A DNA stretch of 64,000 bases, taken from contig JANTQE010000007.1 in NCBI GenBank assembly GCA_032988195.1, forward strand, positions 930,001 through 994,000. The letters run 5' to 3'. Made by a program: the position numbers and the translations under genes. The notes under the pieces are model-generated. The model made no database searches. It was not told where the DNA came from and saw only the letters and a list, made by a program, of their open reading frames with translations. The DNA is from Arachnomyces sp. PD_36 (taxonomy: Eukaryota > Ascomycota > Eurotiomycetes > Onygenales > Arachnomycetaceae). Every line of letters begins with the position of its first letter. The first letter of the stretch is position 1. Shown here in pieces: positions 43,797-55,130 of the stretch.

Positions 43797-43885
43797 TGGT
43801 GGTAGAGATGAAGTGCAAAGACTTGAAGAGAGAGAGAAGAGAGGAAGAGGAAGAAGAAGAAGAGGAAGAAAAGGAGAAGAGGCAG
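43797..43885 (-). promoter_or_regulatory. Pyrimidine-rich promoter tract of alpha-tubulin
   Basis: On the coding (minus) strand this is an almost uninterrupted CT tract, seen on the plus strand as repeated GAGAGA, GAAGAGG and GAAGAAGAA. It lies about 110-195 bp upstream of the start codon. CT-rich tracts near transcription starts are typical of highly expressed genes in filamentous ascomycetes. Confidence 0.5.
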
Positions 43886-46525
43886 TCGTGGTCGTGGAAG
43901 TGGTAAGTAGTGGTAAAGTGGCAGAGGGTTAGGGGGGGGTTGATCGTTCACGATACCTTACACTTTGCCTAAAAGAGTAAGGAAAGGGTCTCGGTTAAAG
44001 AACCAATCACTGTCTCTCCCTTCCACCGCCAGACCACTCTCTCTTTCATCTCTTCATCGTTCTTTCTTTCTTTCTTCTCTTCACTCCCGCCTCTCTCTTT
44101 CTCTTCAAGACAGAGATTATCTTGTCTTCGTCCTCTTCTCGCCAATTGCTGTTGCAAACGGGAGAGTTACTTCCCCTGATTCCTTTCATCGTGTTCCACT
44201 AACCAATTCTACGCACTGGTCCAACCAATCTTTGATCACCCTCATCGATGAAGAACCAAGGTTCGGTTCAGGAACCAAATCTCCTGCCAGACAATGCCTG
44301 GGTATATTCAGTCTTACCCGTAGAGACTGATTGATGCCTTATCAAAACGCGGGGAAATTCGACTGATGAGATAACCTTCAACTCGATGTCATTGAAGACT
44401 ACGGTATCAAAGGAACCCAAGCACCCTCTTTCCTCCCTTCAAGCACCAATGTGCCGCATCCGGTACCGCCGGTCACAGATCGATGCTTTCAGTCCATAAA
44501 GACACTTCCCTCCCATTAGCAGCGTATTCCCTACCGCCCTCCTTGGACTTCTATTGACCGTCTCGGATGGCCGAATTGACAGAATTGCAGAAGCTTGTGC
44601 ATTGGATCGACCGGCCGATGCGTATCGTGTTGTGGACATACGGATCGTTCAGACGATGTCTCAAGAGACGTTGGTTGCTCAACCATACTCGCAGACACTA
44701 ATCTCTATCTTCATTATGATCCCCGCCATGGATTATGGTCTTGGAGGGTTTGGACGTTTACATCATTTGATCTGGATTCCTGTGCCGATAGTGAGCTTAT
44801 AGTTATTCCTAAGAAGGCTGCAACATGGCAGTCCCATTAATTGGTACCGATCGATGTCATGCTTGTACGGGAGAGGTTCTCCAACGTTTCGGTAACACCA
44901 GACTCTCGTCCCATCATATGTTTATGCTAGGCAAGTTAATTATGACATTCCCTTCAAACCTCTCCAGGGTTCTCGTCTGGTACTTAGCAGGGTCCTTCCC
45001 TGATAGTCGAGATATTCCCCTCCGAACTGGAGGACAGTGATGTCAGGTACCCTTTGCTAGCAACTGCACTCGGCTACGTCAACCTGTAATTCAACCAGTT
45101 AATTCGGATTAGTATTAAGAACGGTTCCCATCAGGAGGCTTTTATATATATTTCTGGTCGGTTCAAGTTATGACGGATATCAAGGCGATTTTTCTACTAG
45201 TTAGTACTCTCAAACCAATGGTAGCTTTTTATATATTTCTCGTAGTCTTTGGTCTACTCAGAAGTGAACCACTTCCCATAGTTCTATGGTTTGCTTACCA
45301 GAAAAAAAGTCACCTCGATGTTTTCCAGGAAGTCTGGATAAAAGAGATCTAGACCCTGAAATAACTTCCTTTAAGTTAAAAGCCGAAGACCGATATGTAG
45401 CTCCTTCCATGGGCAAGATAATCAGCTTAGTTGTAGCTTCAGATTTTAACCTCCAAGATTTCTTACTGTAATCCTCACACCAACAGCAAGATGATTACCT
45501 GTTTCTTGAACTCCTTTATTGTTGGTTACAGGCGGGGAATAAATGATTTGCACAACCTTCCCTCCCATCCCGGCCGCACCGCCAACGGCGACAGGTCGAC
45601 TGTCAAATGCAACATGTGGTGGCAATCTCTCTGTCTCTCCCAGTGGAGACGGTGTTGCTTCTTCCAACAAGTCGCTTTGACGCCAAGCGGGATGGCTCAT
45701 AAAAATATGAATGTTCTCTGCTGAGTGAGTGATATAAAGTCAAAAGATTACCCGAGATCCGCCCATTGCCGTTCCGACAGAGTTTGGGGATGTGCCTGGT
45801 GGCGTCCATGGATGTGGTCGGATCGAGTCAGCCACGGGATAGGGAAAGCTTAAGTACATGTAAGAGGGAGAAAGGGAGATAAGAATAGATGAAGGCAGGG
45901 GAAGTAGAGGGGGGAACGACGACGACGACGCGATTAGGGGGGAGTTCTTGATATCTGTTGCTGGCGTCCATGAAGAAAGACGTTGACTCCGAGGAGACAC
46001 GAAGATCGACGGAGAGCATTTTGAAACGAAGTTCTAGAACAGAATTATCCCCGTTTGCCTTTTGGTCCACTTGGTGGAGAAGAATTTTACACGACAGCGG
46101 GTTGAGGACGTGCGCGTTGCCTGTCTCTCTCAACTTGATGTTGGCAATGGACTCGTGAGAGCAGTATGTATCTTGTTGGAAGGGGTGTCTTCTGTGCCAG
46201 TATGAGTGTCGTGGCCTCGTCTATACTTAAGGGGTTCGTAGAGTACAAGGGGGATACATACTTTGACACCCCTTCGTTGGCATGCAAGTGAGATCCTTAA
46301 TAAAAGACGGACTCTGAGTGGAGAGAACAATGTTTCGCATCCGCCATCCACACAAAATTGACTTGACAGTGGACACACGGCGTCCACACGGCGTACACAC
46401 GGACTTGTTCGCTTTCTCGTCTGCTCCACGAAGATTTGCATGGTTGACAGGATGGACAGTCCAATCATAGTATTCAATCCCCGTACCAGGTGGCATATCA
46501 ACGCTGATTAACTTAAACACGGAGA

Positions 46526-46556
46526 GAAGAAAGAAAGAAAGAAAGAAAGAAAGAAT
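46526..46556 (+). repeat. GAAA microsatellite
   Basis: About six to seven tandem copies of GAAA in a 31-bp stretch, within the intergenic region upstream of the channel gene. No function is implied. Confidence 0.85.
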
Positions 46557-47213
46557 TTAATATCTTGGTGGAGCCGAGGAGGAGTTGCCGTTGAAAGTTG
46601 AAAGAGCTCTCGTCGTCTCCCTTTTTCATACTTCAACTTTTCTCTCTCTCTCTTCCTCCTACACACTTCAACCTCAGTGTTGCCTCTTCTTGGGAAAGGT
46701 GTCTTATATTCTATCTTTCCTTTCTTTATTATCACCTGTCTTTACACATCCTCCCACAGCTGGCCAGGAGCTTAGTTTGGCGAAACGAGCATTCCTTGGG
46801 AGCTTCCAAACCTTCGAGCTTGCTTTCCATCAAACATTTTTTTCACTCCAATTTCACGAATAATTCAGACAAACCTCTTACTCTCGCTTCTTAATACTCT
46901 CTTCCTCGGATCACTGCGATCTCGTCACCTTCGTTAAATCAATCTGTTCTACGCCTTCCTTTCGCTCTTCTTTCGCGCCAGGAACACCACCGCGACCATC
47001 CGCTCTATCGATTTCTCTTTCTTATCGCACCTCTTCACACCATTAACCCCTCTTTTCTCCCCAATTAATTCCCTCTTTACCATCTGCGATTGATCATTTT
47101 CTCCTGCGCTCTGCATTGGCGCATTCCCTCGCCTTTCCTTTTCTTCCTGCGACCGTGATTTGTTAGTTCTCCCCCAACTACGTCACCGAGCACCAAAATC
47201 ACCCCCCGGAAAA

Positions 47214-50158
47214 ATGGCAACTCCAATTGTCGAAAAGCCAGAACCCCGATACGCGAATGCGAATGTGAATTCTTCCGCCGAGAGCAGCTTCGTGAATAAC
47301 ACCGACCCGGAGAAGGATGAGAAGGCCAATTACCTCACCGTCGAGACCGACCATGACCCGAACATGCCCCTCCAACCGGAGCCCTCGCCCTCACAGTCCC
47401 GGGAGAAGGCGAACCGATTGGATGATGACCTTGCGCTGCTAGAGGCCGAGCAGGCAGTTAGGGATAATGAGGAACAGCAAGAGAAGCGCGACGGTGCGTC
47501 AATCAGTCGGACACGCTCGAAGCGCTCCGAACCCGTCGACGAATTCGACGCTGCGACAAACCCACTCCACGAACAAGCCGCTGCCTACAAACCGCCCGAG
47601 GATCCCAGCACTAGCTTGGCCAAATTCGTGAAGCAGATCCATAACTCGAGCTTCCTTATCCGATACTTCACCTATATCGCGCCCGTGGTGGCCCTTTTGC
47701 TGATTCCCCTACTACTCGGTGCCCTGGTTTTCAAGAGGGCTTCCGTCGGTGGGGTGAGCTTGCTCTGGTTCTCCGTCTGGCTGGAGATTGTGTGGCTTAC
47801 ATTGTGGGCTGGTCGGGTGAGTTCTATACATATCGCTGCAGCTTCTATATACATGTCGATTGCTAACGTCTACCTCTTGCCTTTTAGATCGTCGCCAAAT
47901 GTATTCCTACCCCGTTAGGCGTAGTTGGAAGTATCTTCACGAATAATGCTCGGAAATGGCGTGACCTGGGAAGACAGCTCGAACTACCCGCTACTCTCTT
48001 CTTTTGGTGGCTAGGGGTTGAGATTTCGTTCTTGCCTACCATGAAAAATCACCACCTCGATGGCGACACGAGAACCAGGGGTTGGGAGACCACCATGAAC
48101 AAAATCATCATCTCAATCTTCGTCGGAACTACACTCAACTTCATCGAGAAAATCATCATCCAGTTAATCGCCATCAGCTTCCACCTCAGGACCTACGCGG
48201 ATCGCATCGAATTGAACAAATTCCAGATCGGAAGTTTGGTCAAACTCTACACCTACTCCAAGGAGATGATCTCCATGGAAGACACCGACTTTGAAGAGCA
48301 ACGGGAACAAGGGGGTAATTCAGGGTCTAGGACCCCCATGATGTACGCCGATATGGCGCAGAAGAAGGCTCGAGAAGCTTTGAACAAGGTTGGCGATGTC
48401 GCGGGCGCCGTTGCGGGCGATTTCACCGGAAAGACCATGTCGAGGAGCACTCATCCACACCAGGTCGTCTTGACTCTGTTGAGCAACACCCAGGGTAGCC
48501 AAGTCCTCGCGCGCCGGTTGTACCGAACGTTCGTCCGCGAGGGGTTTGACACCGTCTTTTCCGGTGACCTTAAGGCTGCTTTTGATAACGGTGAGGAGGC
48601 TGAGGCTGCATTCGCAATGTTCGACAAGGATCTCAACGGCGACATCTCAATGGAGGAGCTGGAGGCTGTCTGCGTTGAGATTGGCCGGGAACGAAAGTCC
48701 ATCACGGCGTCGTTGAAAGATCTTGACTCTGTGGTGTCGAAGCTGGACGATGTTTTCTTTTTTATCGTTGTTGTCATCACCATCCTCGTATTCCTTTCGT
48801 TGATCTCTACATCCGCTGCTGGTGTTCTTACTTCCGCTGGTTCCACCCTTCTTGCGCTTTCCTGGCTCTTCTCGGCCACGGCTCAGGAGCTACTCCAGTC
48901 CGTGATTTTCGTTTTCGTGAAGCATCCCTTTGATGTGGGTGACCGAGTGACGATCTACGGCAGCACGGGTACCGATCTTATGGGAGACGACTACTACGTC
49001 AAGGAGATTGCTCTCTTGTATACCGAATTCAAGAAGATGCAGGGCCATGTTGTCCAAGCACCAAACAGCTACCTCAACACCCTCTTCATCCTCAACCAAC
49101 GTCGAAGTGGAGGCCTTGCGGAAGCCGTTCCAATCATCATCAAGTTTGGCACTACCTTGAATCAAATCGACGCACTCCGCCAGCGTTTGCTAGAGTTCGT
49201 ACGCAGCGAAAAGCGAGAGTACATGGGCAACATTCTCACGGAACTTCGGACGGTGACGGAGAATTACTCCATCGAATTGAACGTGGTGTTCTTCTACAAG
49301 TCCAACTGGCAGAATGAGCTTCTCCGTCTTCAGCGCCGTAACAAGTTCATCTGCACCTTGATGCTAGCACTCCAGGATATCGGCATCGAAGGACCACGCA
49401 TGAACCTCCAGGGTGCGAACAGCCACATCCCTTACCACATCACTCACCAGGGTTCACCTCCTGTGTATACCCCGAACAACCCCAACAACGATAATGGGGA
49501 TGACCCGACGAACCCGGAAGCGCCAGTTGATTCTGATACTGCCAACGTTCCCGAGAACAAGGGCACAAGCACCGGTCTCCAGAAGCAGGCTTCCATTCTC
49601 CGAAACCGGTCAGCCGCTACCCGAAGCGCCCGCGCTGGATCCGGCCCACCGAAGCATGTGGATTTCTCCCTCGGGATGCAGGACCAGAGCAATGAAGATA
49701 TCGTGTCTGACGTTTACTGGGATCGTGGTCCATCGAAGGTGAGCGATGTTGTCCGGAGGGCCAACCGTGAAGGCGCCGAAAAACGCATCCGCGAGGAGGA
49801 AGAACGGACCTCCATGAGCGGTGGCAGCAGTGTCCAGCCAGTCAAGTCTCTTGACGTTCCGAGTGTTGGTGTCGGCTCTCGTACCTCCAAAGATTCACAG
49901 CGCCGCCCAAGTTACTCCTCGTCTACCCGTCGCAACCGTTTCTTCCCCCGACTCGGATCCACCTCCAGCCGAGAGCAAATCTCATCCCGTGATGGTCCAG
50001 ACGATGATCTCATGGAACAAGGCAGGTTTGCAGGTGTCCGTGAAGCCGCCTACTCACCAGGTCGTGGTACGTCCCAGGTCGATGTTCACGGCGATCCCCA
50101 CACCTATCGAGGGGTCCCCCCAGAAGAGTACGAAATGGGACGGACTAAGCAAACATAA
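47214..50158 (+). CDS. MscS-family mechanosensitive ion channel with EF-hand
   Basis: A calcium-regulated mechanosensitive channel like Msy1/Msy2 of fission yeast, located in endomembranes (ER) and active in hypo-osmotic shock. Exon 1 is 47,214-47,816, the intron 47,817-47,887 and exon 2 47,888-50,158, giving 957 residues. The N-terminal about 150 residues are charged and disordered. Several transmembrane segments follow (VALLLIPLLLGALVF, LLWFSVWLEIVWLTL, IIISIFVGTTLNFI and later FFIVVVITILVFLSLI). An EF-hand loop DKDLNGDISMEE at about residue 445 has the standard calcium ligands. The MscS beta-domain follows (FVKHPFDVGDRVTIYG, about residue 542; TEFKKMQGHVVQAPNSYL). The C-terminal about 250 residues are low-complexity and polar. 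Confidence 0.93.
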
Positions 50159-51045
50159 CATGCTTTATCTTCCTTGAAAATCTTTATCTGCATATGTCCA
50201 TGATCTTTCCACCATAATCTCCTTCTATTCCCCGATTTGACGAATGAAACACGATAACCGTCAATGATTATGGCGAGACGAGTTTACTTTGAAAAGCCAT
50301 CTTTATGCACATTTTTCCTTTAGCCCGTCTATCTACCCCCCTAGCGAACGGAGCATTGAAGCCAGGTTTTCTTCTCGTGTTCCTTGTATCATCACTATTA
50401 GCCTGTTCTTCTAGTTCTTCCACCTTTATCTGATTTCCCTCCTTTACTTTTCACTGTGAATAGATTAGAAATATTATCCTTATTGACCACCACTCTCATA
50501 ACTAGGACTCTCGTAACTACTATCTTCTATGCTCCAGAGTCCTTCCTTTGATAAGTCATCCCGTGACGTCATTTTCACGTGAAAATCAATCTCTTTAGGG
50601 CTTCCCAATCTGGACTAGTGAACCCTTCATCTCTTTGGAGGCGACGGCGTCCTTCGTCTTCATCACTTTCTATCATCGCATTTCTTCCTCTTCTATTCTT
50701 TCAATTGGATTGTTTCTCTTTATTTCTACTTCTGGTCTATCTGACAGTTTTTAAGAATTGATTTCTACCACCACTCTGGCCCCCTCAATCGCTTGCCTCT
50801 TGTTTCAGATCTCGCCCGAAATTGGTCAAATGGGCACTATTAACAGAGGCAATGGGCAGCCCTTCCCTTCTTGATATAATATAATCCCTCTATTTACTTT
50901 ACTGTCTTCTAATGACTTCGACTGAATACGTTTAATTCTTCTTCATTCGTTTCCAATTCTTTATATATACCTCGTTAATATACCCCTTATACATGCGCCT
51001 CGCCACACCCCAAGACCCGCGGGATAGATATAGATCTATACTATC
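50159..51045. other. Intergenic, no gene recognised
   Basis: About 890 bp holding the 3' UTR of the channel gene and the CT-rich upstream region of the lipase gene. No domain-bearing frame was seen. Confidence 0.5.
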
Positions 51046-53052
51046 ATGGTTATTAAAAGCCGACATGCCAAACATGGCCTCACTGGCACAGGCAGTACCA
51101 CGACGGACGTGGAAATGAAATCGATTACCCCCCGCGACGTCGTCATCGAAACAAAAGATGGCCGCAGACAACCCGCCATGCCTGTGCAGGAAACAGATGT
51201 GGAAGTTGGAGGATCCAAAGGCGAGAAGATCGGCCTACCCTCCCGGAAACAGGTTGATGAATCTGTCCCACCGTCTAGAACGCATCCTCTTTTCCCGCCG
51301 TTACCGATTTATGGACCCCCGTCACTGATACGGAGTATCCAGTGCACGGCGTTCCGGTTCTCGTCGTTTTTCCTATCGCTGGCGTTCCTGGGGATGATTG
51401 TCGCGGCGGCTTCGGTGTCTAGTTTTGCGGTGTTGTGTCAGCGTATTTGGATAAGACTGACGTTTCGGAATCCCGATGCTGGGCGCCCGTTTCGCGAGGA
51501 GGAGATATATAGACGCCGAGTGAGACGGGAGGCTGAGAGGGAGTGGAAGAGGAGGAAACATCGGGGACAGGTTGATACCGAGGCGGATGCGGCTGTTGAG
51601 AATCCCGCAGAGTACAAGCCGTCCGAGGGCGGGGTGGATCCGGTTATTTGTGATATTGGATATTATGCGAGACGCGTGGGATTGGATGTTGAGACGTTCA
51701 GGGTTCAGACGGAGGACGGGTTTGTTATTACGCTTTGGCATGTTTATGATCCGAGGGAGTATGTGCCTGCGAGTGAGAGGGAGAGGGGGTTTCGTGGGCC
51801 AGATGTGTTTACGACGCGGAGTGATGGGCATCCGAAGAGGCATGCTGCGGCGGATGGGAAGAGGAAGTATCCCGTTTTACTCATTCATGGGCTACTGCAG
51901 AGTGCGGGGGCCTACTGCACGAATGACGACGAAAGTCTTGCGTTCTTTCTCTGCAAAAGTGGCTACGACGTATGGCTAGGGAATAACCGCTGCGGTTTTC
52001 ATCCCGAACATACGAATATGGCCTACTCCGATCCTCGCATGTGGGCTTGGAATATCCGCCAGATGGGCGTTCTTGACCTACCTGCTCTTGTTTCCCGTGT
52101 CCTCTTCGAAACTGGGTTCGAGAAGCTCGGCCTGGTGTGCCATTCCCAGGGAACTACCCAAGCTCTCGTCGCATTCTCAAAGGGCCAACGACCTGACCTC
52201 GGACAGAAAATCAGTGTCTTCTGCGGTCTAGCGCCGGCGGCCTACGCAGGCCCGCTAATCGGAAAAGTCTACTTCAAATTCATGCGCATAATCTCACCCA
52301 CCATGTTCCGCCTCATCTTCGGCATCCACGCCTTCATCCCCCTCATGATGACCATGCACGGCCTCCTGCCCGGCCGCCTATACGGCGTCCTAGGCTACCA
52401 GGTTTTTTCCTTCTTGTTCAACTGGTCGGATACGCGCTGGGACCGCGATCTTCGCGACCGCATGTTCCAGTTTGCGCCTGTGTATGTCAGTGCGGAGAGT
52501 ATGAGGTGGTGGCTTGGGAGGAAGTGTTTTGCGAGGCATAAGTGTATTCTTGCTACGAAGGAGCAGTGGAGGAGGGAGGAGACGGAGGATAGGCTGTTTG
52601 TGGAGGCTGCAGCTGAGACGGCGGCTACGTTGCTTGAGAAGAGTCGTGTGGAGGCTAGTGCCGGTGGTGCCTCTTCGGACCAGAGTAATGGTGGTGGTGA
52701 TACTAGTGACGAGAGCAGTGGGAGTGGGAGCGGGAGTGGGAGTACCCCCGACCCCAAGGCCCGCAGCGCATCAGCATGGTACGATGACCAAACTCCCCCC
52801 TTCGCCTTCTGGGTCGCTGGCTCCGACGACCTCGTTGACGGACGACGTCTCCTCAGAAGGTTTGAGAATGGGCGCGAACCACATGTTCGTGTTGTTCATG
52901 CGGAGGTTATTGAGGAGTATGAGCATCTGGATGTTATTTGGGCGATGGACTCAATTGAGAAGGTTGGGAAGGGGGTGAGGGATGTTATTTGGAGGACGGT
53001 TCCTGAGGGGGTTAGAGATAGTTGTCGGGTTCCGAGGGGTGTAGATTCTTGA
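51046..53052 (+). CDS. Steryl ester hydrolase / acid-lipase-like alpha/beta hydrolase
   Basis: A single-exon gene of 668 residues related to Tgl1/Yeh1/Yeh2 and animal acid lipases, which hydrolyse steryl esters or triglycerides at lipid droplets or membranes. After a polar N-terminus there is a transmembrane segment (about residues 105-130, FFLSLAFLGMIVAAASVSSF). The AB-hydrolase-lipase region then has EDGFVITLWHVYDP and LLIHGLLQSAGAYCTND (oxyanion HG). The nucleophile motif CHSQGTTQ (about residue 367) carries Cys where GHSQGT is usual. The probable acid is GSDDLVDG (about 593) and the probable His is YEHLD (about 625). A Gly/Ser repeat insertion lies between nucleophile and acid residue. 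Confidence 0.88.
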   Translation: MVIKSRHAKHGLTGTGSTTTDVEMKSITPRDVVIETKDGRRQPAMPVQETDVEVGGSKGEKIGLPSRKQVDESVPPSRTHPLFPPLPIYGPPSLIRSIQCTAFRFSSFFLSLAFLGMIVAAASVSSFAVLCQRIWIRLTFRNPDAGRPFREEEIYRRRVRREAEREWKRRKHRGQVDTEADAAVENPAEYKPSEGGVDPVICDIGYYARRVGLDVETFRVQTEDGFVITLWHVYDPREYVPASERERGFRGPDVFTTRSDGHPKRHAAADGKRKYPVLLIHGLLQSAGAYCTNDDESLAFFLCKSGYDVWLGNNRCGFHPEHTNMAYSDPRMWAWNIRQMGVLDLPALVSRVLFETGFEKLGLVCHSQGTTQALVAFSKGQRPDLGQKISVFCGLAPAAYAGPLIGKVYFKFMRIISPTMFRLIFGIHAFIPLMMTMHGLLPGRLYGVLGYQVFSFLFNWSDTRWDRDLRDRMFQFAPVYVSAESMRWWLGRKCFARHKCILATKEQWRREETEDRLFVEAAAETAATLLEKSRVEASAGGASSDQSNGGGDTSDESSGSGSGSGSTPDPKARSASAWYDDQTPPFAFWVAGSDDLVDGRRLLRRFENGREPHVRVVHAEVIEEYEHLDVIWAMDSIEKVGKGVRDVIWRTVPEGVRDSCRVPRGVDS

Positions 53053-54229
53053 TGCTCTATGCGTGGTTAGAGAATGTTGTGAATAGACCTTAATATAAAT
53101 ATACATGTATATGATTCAAGGCATCGTGTGGGCGTATGGAGAACATGGCTTGGACTCTCAGAACCGATCATTCTTCAGTTCTTCCCTTCTCCGGGTCGCT
53201 TCATCAACCATCATCCGTTCATCTTGATGCTTCCGTTTCCCCAGACTCTTGACATCTCAGGCCTTTTTGTTGAGCATGATTTTGACGCTTCACCTCCGTT
53301 GCCCCGTCGCCTAAATAAGCTGGTAAATTGTTCTCATTCCAGACTCTCTCTCATCCTTCACTAGCATCACTGAAACAAACAGAAAGACCCCGACCAGCGA
53401 TGATGATGGCCAAGATCTTTAAACCCCATCTGATGGATAAACACATCAAGCAAGCTTTGATAAACCATGGAGAGAGAGACGTTCCCGGTAGATAATCCCG
53501 AATCCCCTTCCACCGACTGAACTCCCGTACCTGATGAAAGTCCGGGGATATTCTGGGGTAAAAATAATAAAAGTGGTTCTGTTCTGCAGGCAAAATAGCG
53601 GCAGAGGTTGAGCTTTCTGGCTAAATTCTCCAGCAGAAGTTCGTGATCCAAGTTCACTCACCCCTTGTTTTATATTAATATGCCCGCTAGCATATTAATC
53701 TATCTGTTTAAAATTGCATTTTCAAGCGCTTATACACATGGCTATTCGTCTGGCATCTTCCATGTCATGTTGGTTTCTCTCTTGTGGTGAAACACGGGGC
53801 TAGAGAGATCTCACGCTTTCTTTTCGATTTTATCCGCAATTAAAACACACTTCCCCAACAGTCTACGGAGGCAGGGGAGGTCCACTCCCTGGCTTTCAGC
53901 CAACGATGGGGGTCTGGATGATGTTCTCATGCAATGCAGTTGCTTGTTTTGTTTCGTGTTCGACCCTCTTGAGCTTTGGTCTGGGGATATTGGTTTTTCT
54001 GTTTGACTCGTGCGGGTGCGCACTGCACTTTCTCCCCTTGCAATACCGAATGATGGCGCCGATTCCGATAGAAGTATCGGCTAAGTGGTCTTCATTTATT
54101 AACTCGAAGACAATTAGGTCTCGGGTGAAAGGAAACCAGAATGTTTAAAAGGCGGGAAGGGGACCGATATTGAATCGAAATATTTACTCGATCCCATTCC
54201 AACCTCCACCTCCACTACCTACCCTCAAG
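53053..54229. other. Intergenic between lipase and deacetylase genes
   Basis: About 1.2 kb without a recognisable gene. Overlapping minus-strand frames at 53,351-53,661 lack domains. Confidence 0.45.
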
Positions 54230-54979
54230 ATGCCTTCCATCGCACAGCTCACATCTCTCCTTCTCGCCGCCTCTGGCGCGCTCGCCCTTCCCTCCGGGTT
54301 GAAGGCTCGCGCGGGCCCGTCCCCAGGAACCGTCATCACCTCCTGCACGGAACCCGGCACCATTGCCCTAACCTTTGATGACGGCCCATACACATATATG
54401 TCCACGATCCTCGACGCCCTCGCTCAGGCCAATGCATCGGCCACCTTCTTCGTCACAGGTACCCTGTACGACTGCATCTACAACAACGCCGACACCCTCA
54501 AGGCAGCCTACGATGCCGGCCACCAGATCGCTTCCCACACCTGGACTCACGCTGACTTGGCCACCCTCTCCGAATCCGATATTAACAACGAGATGGCCCA
54601 GCTTGAGACCGCTTTCGCTAACATCCTCGGTGTTAAGCCCACTTACATGCGTCCCCCCAACGGGTCCACCGGCGGGAGCGCCACCACCGCCCTCGGCGCG
54701 CTGGGATACCGTCTCGTTACGTGGGACATTGATTCCCAGGACTGGAACGGCGCTGATGCCGGGACGAGTCAGGGGTACTTTGAGCAAGCGGGTACTTCCG
54801 CTTCGCACATTGCGTTGATGCACGAGACTATCCAGTCTACCGCTGAGCAGCTCGTTCCCTGGGTTTTGGAGTGGGCCACTACGAATGGCCTTAAGATGGT
54901 TACTGTTGCGGAGTGTGTTGGTGATGCTGGTGGGGAATACACTGACCCCGCTGCGTCTGATGGAAGCACCACTTGCTAG
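54230..54979 (+). CDS. Secreted polysaccharide (chitin) deacetylase, CE4 family
   Basis: A secreted NodB-domain enzyme that removes N-acetyl groups from chitin or chitooligosaccharides, 249 residues in one exon. The start at 54,230 was chosen because it places a classical signal peptide (MPSIAQLTSLLLAASGALALP) at the N-terminus; the frame is open 20 codons upstream. CE4 motifs in order are TFDDGP (catalytic Asp and metal Asp, about residue 49), SHTWTHADL (metal His pair, about 103-107), RPPNG (about 141), DIDSQDW and ALMHE. The protein has no chitin-binding module. The last residues STTC could form a disulfide with the early TSCTEPG Cys. The role is probably wall remodelling or chitin degradation. 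Confidence 0.93.
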   Translation: MPSIAQLTSLLLAASGALALPSGLKARAGPSPGTVITSCTEPGTIALTFDDGPYTYMSTILDALAQANASATFFVTGTLYDCIYNNADTLKAAYDAGHQIASHTWTHADLATLSESDINNEMAQLETAFANILGVKPTYMRPPNGSTGGSATTALGALGYRLVTWDIDSQDWNGADAGTSQGYFEQAGTSASHIALMHETIQSTAEQLVPWVLEWATTNGLKMVTVAECVGDAGGEYTDPAASDGSTTC

Positions 54980-55130
54980 ATGCGGGTAGGTTTGGGTTGG
55001 TTCATCCGGGAGGTGGACAATCGTGGTGTTTAGGACTGTGTCCTATTATGTATATACAGATTATGCCGTACATAGCTTTTAGCTTCTTCGATATGCAGTA
55101 AATGATTATTTCACGTATATACGAAGTAGT

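Larger units (their letters stand above)
43691..47213. other. 3.5-kb divergent intergenic region between alpha-tubulin and MscS channel
   Basis: No domain-bearing frame is present on either strand. The left part (about 43,797-44,130) is strongly purine/pyrimidine-biased and probably the alpha-tubulin promoter and leader. The right part (about 46,600-47,210) is CT-rich and probably the leader of the channel gene. Between them is ordinary-looking sequence with a GAAA microsatellite at about 46,526-46,556. A poorly conserved gene or non-coding RNA cannot be excluded. Confidence 0.5.

Noticed and set aside
43526..43951. 141-codon minus-strand ORF upstream of alpha-tubulin
   Set aside because: It spans the first tubulin intron and CT-rich leader and is made of Pro/Leu/Phe repeats from the pyrimidine tract.
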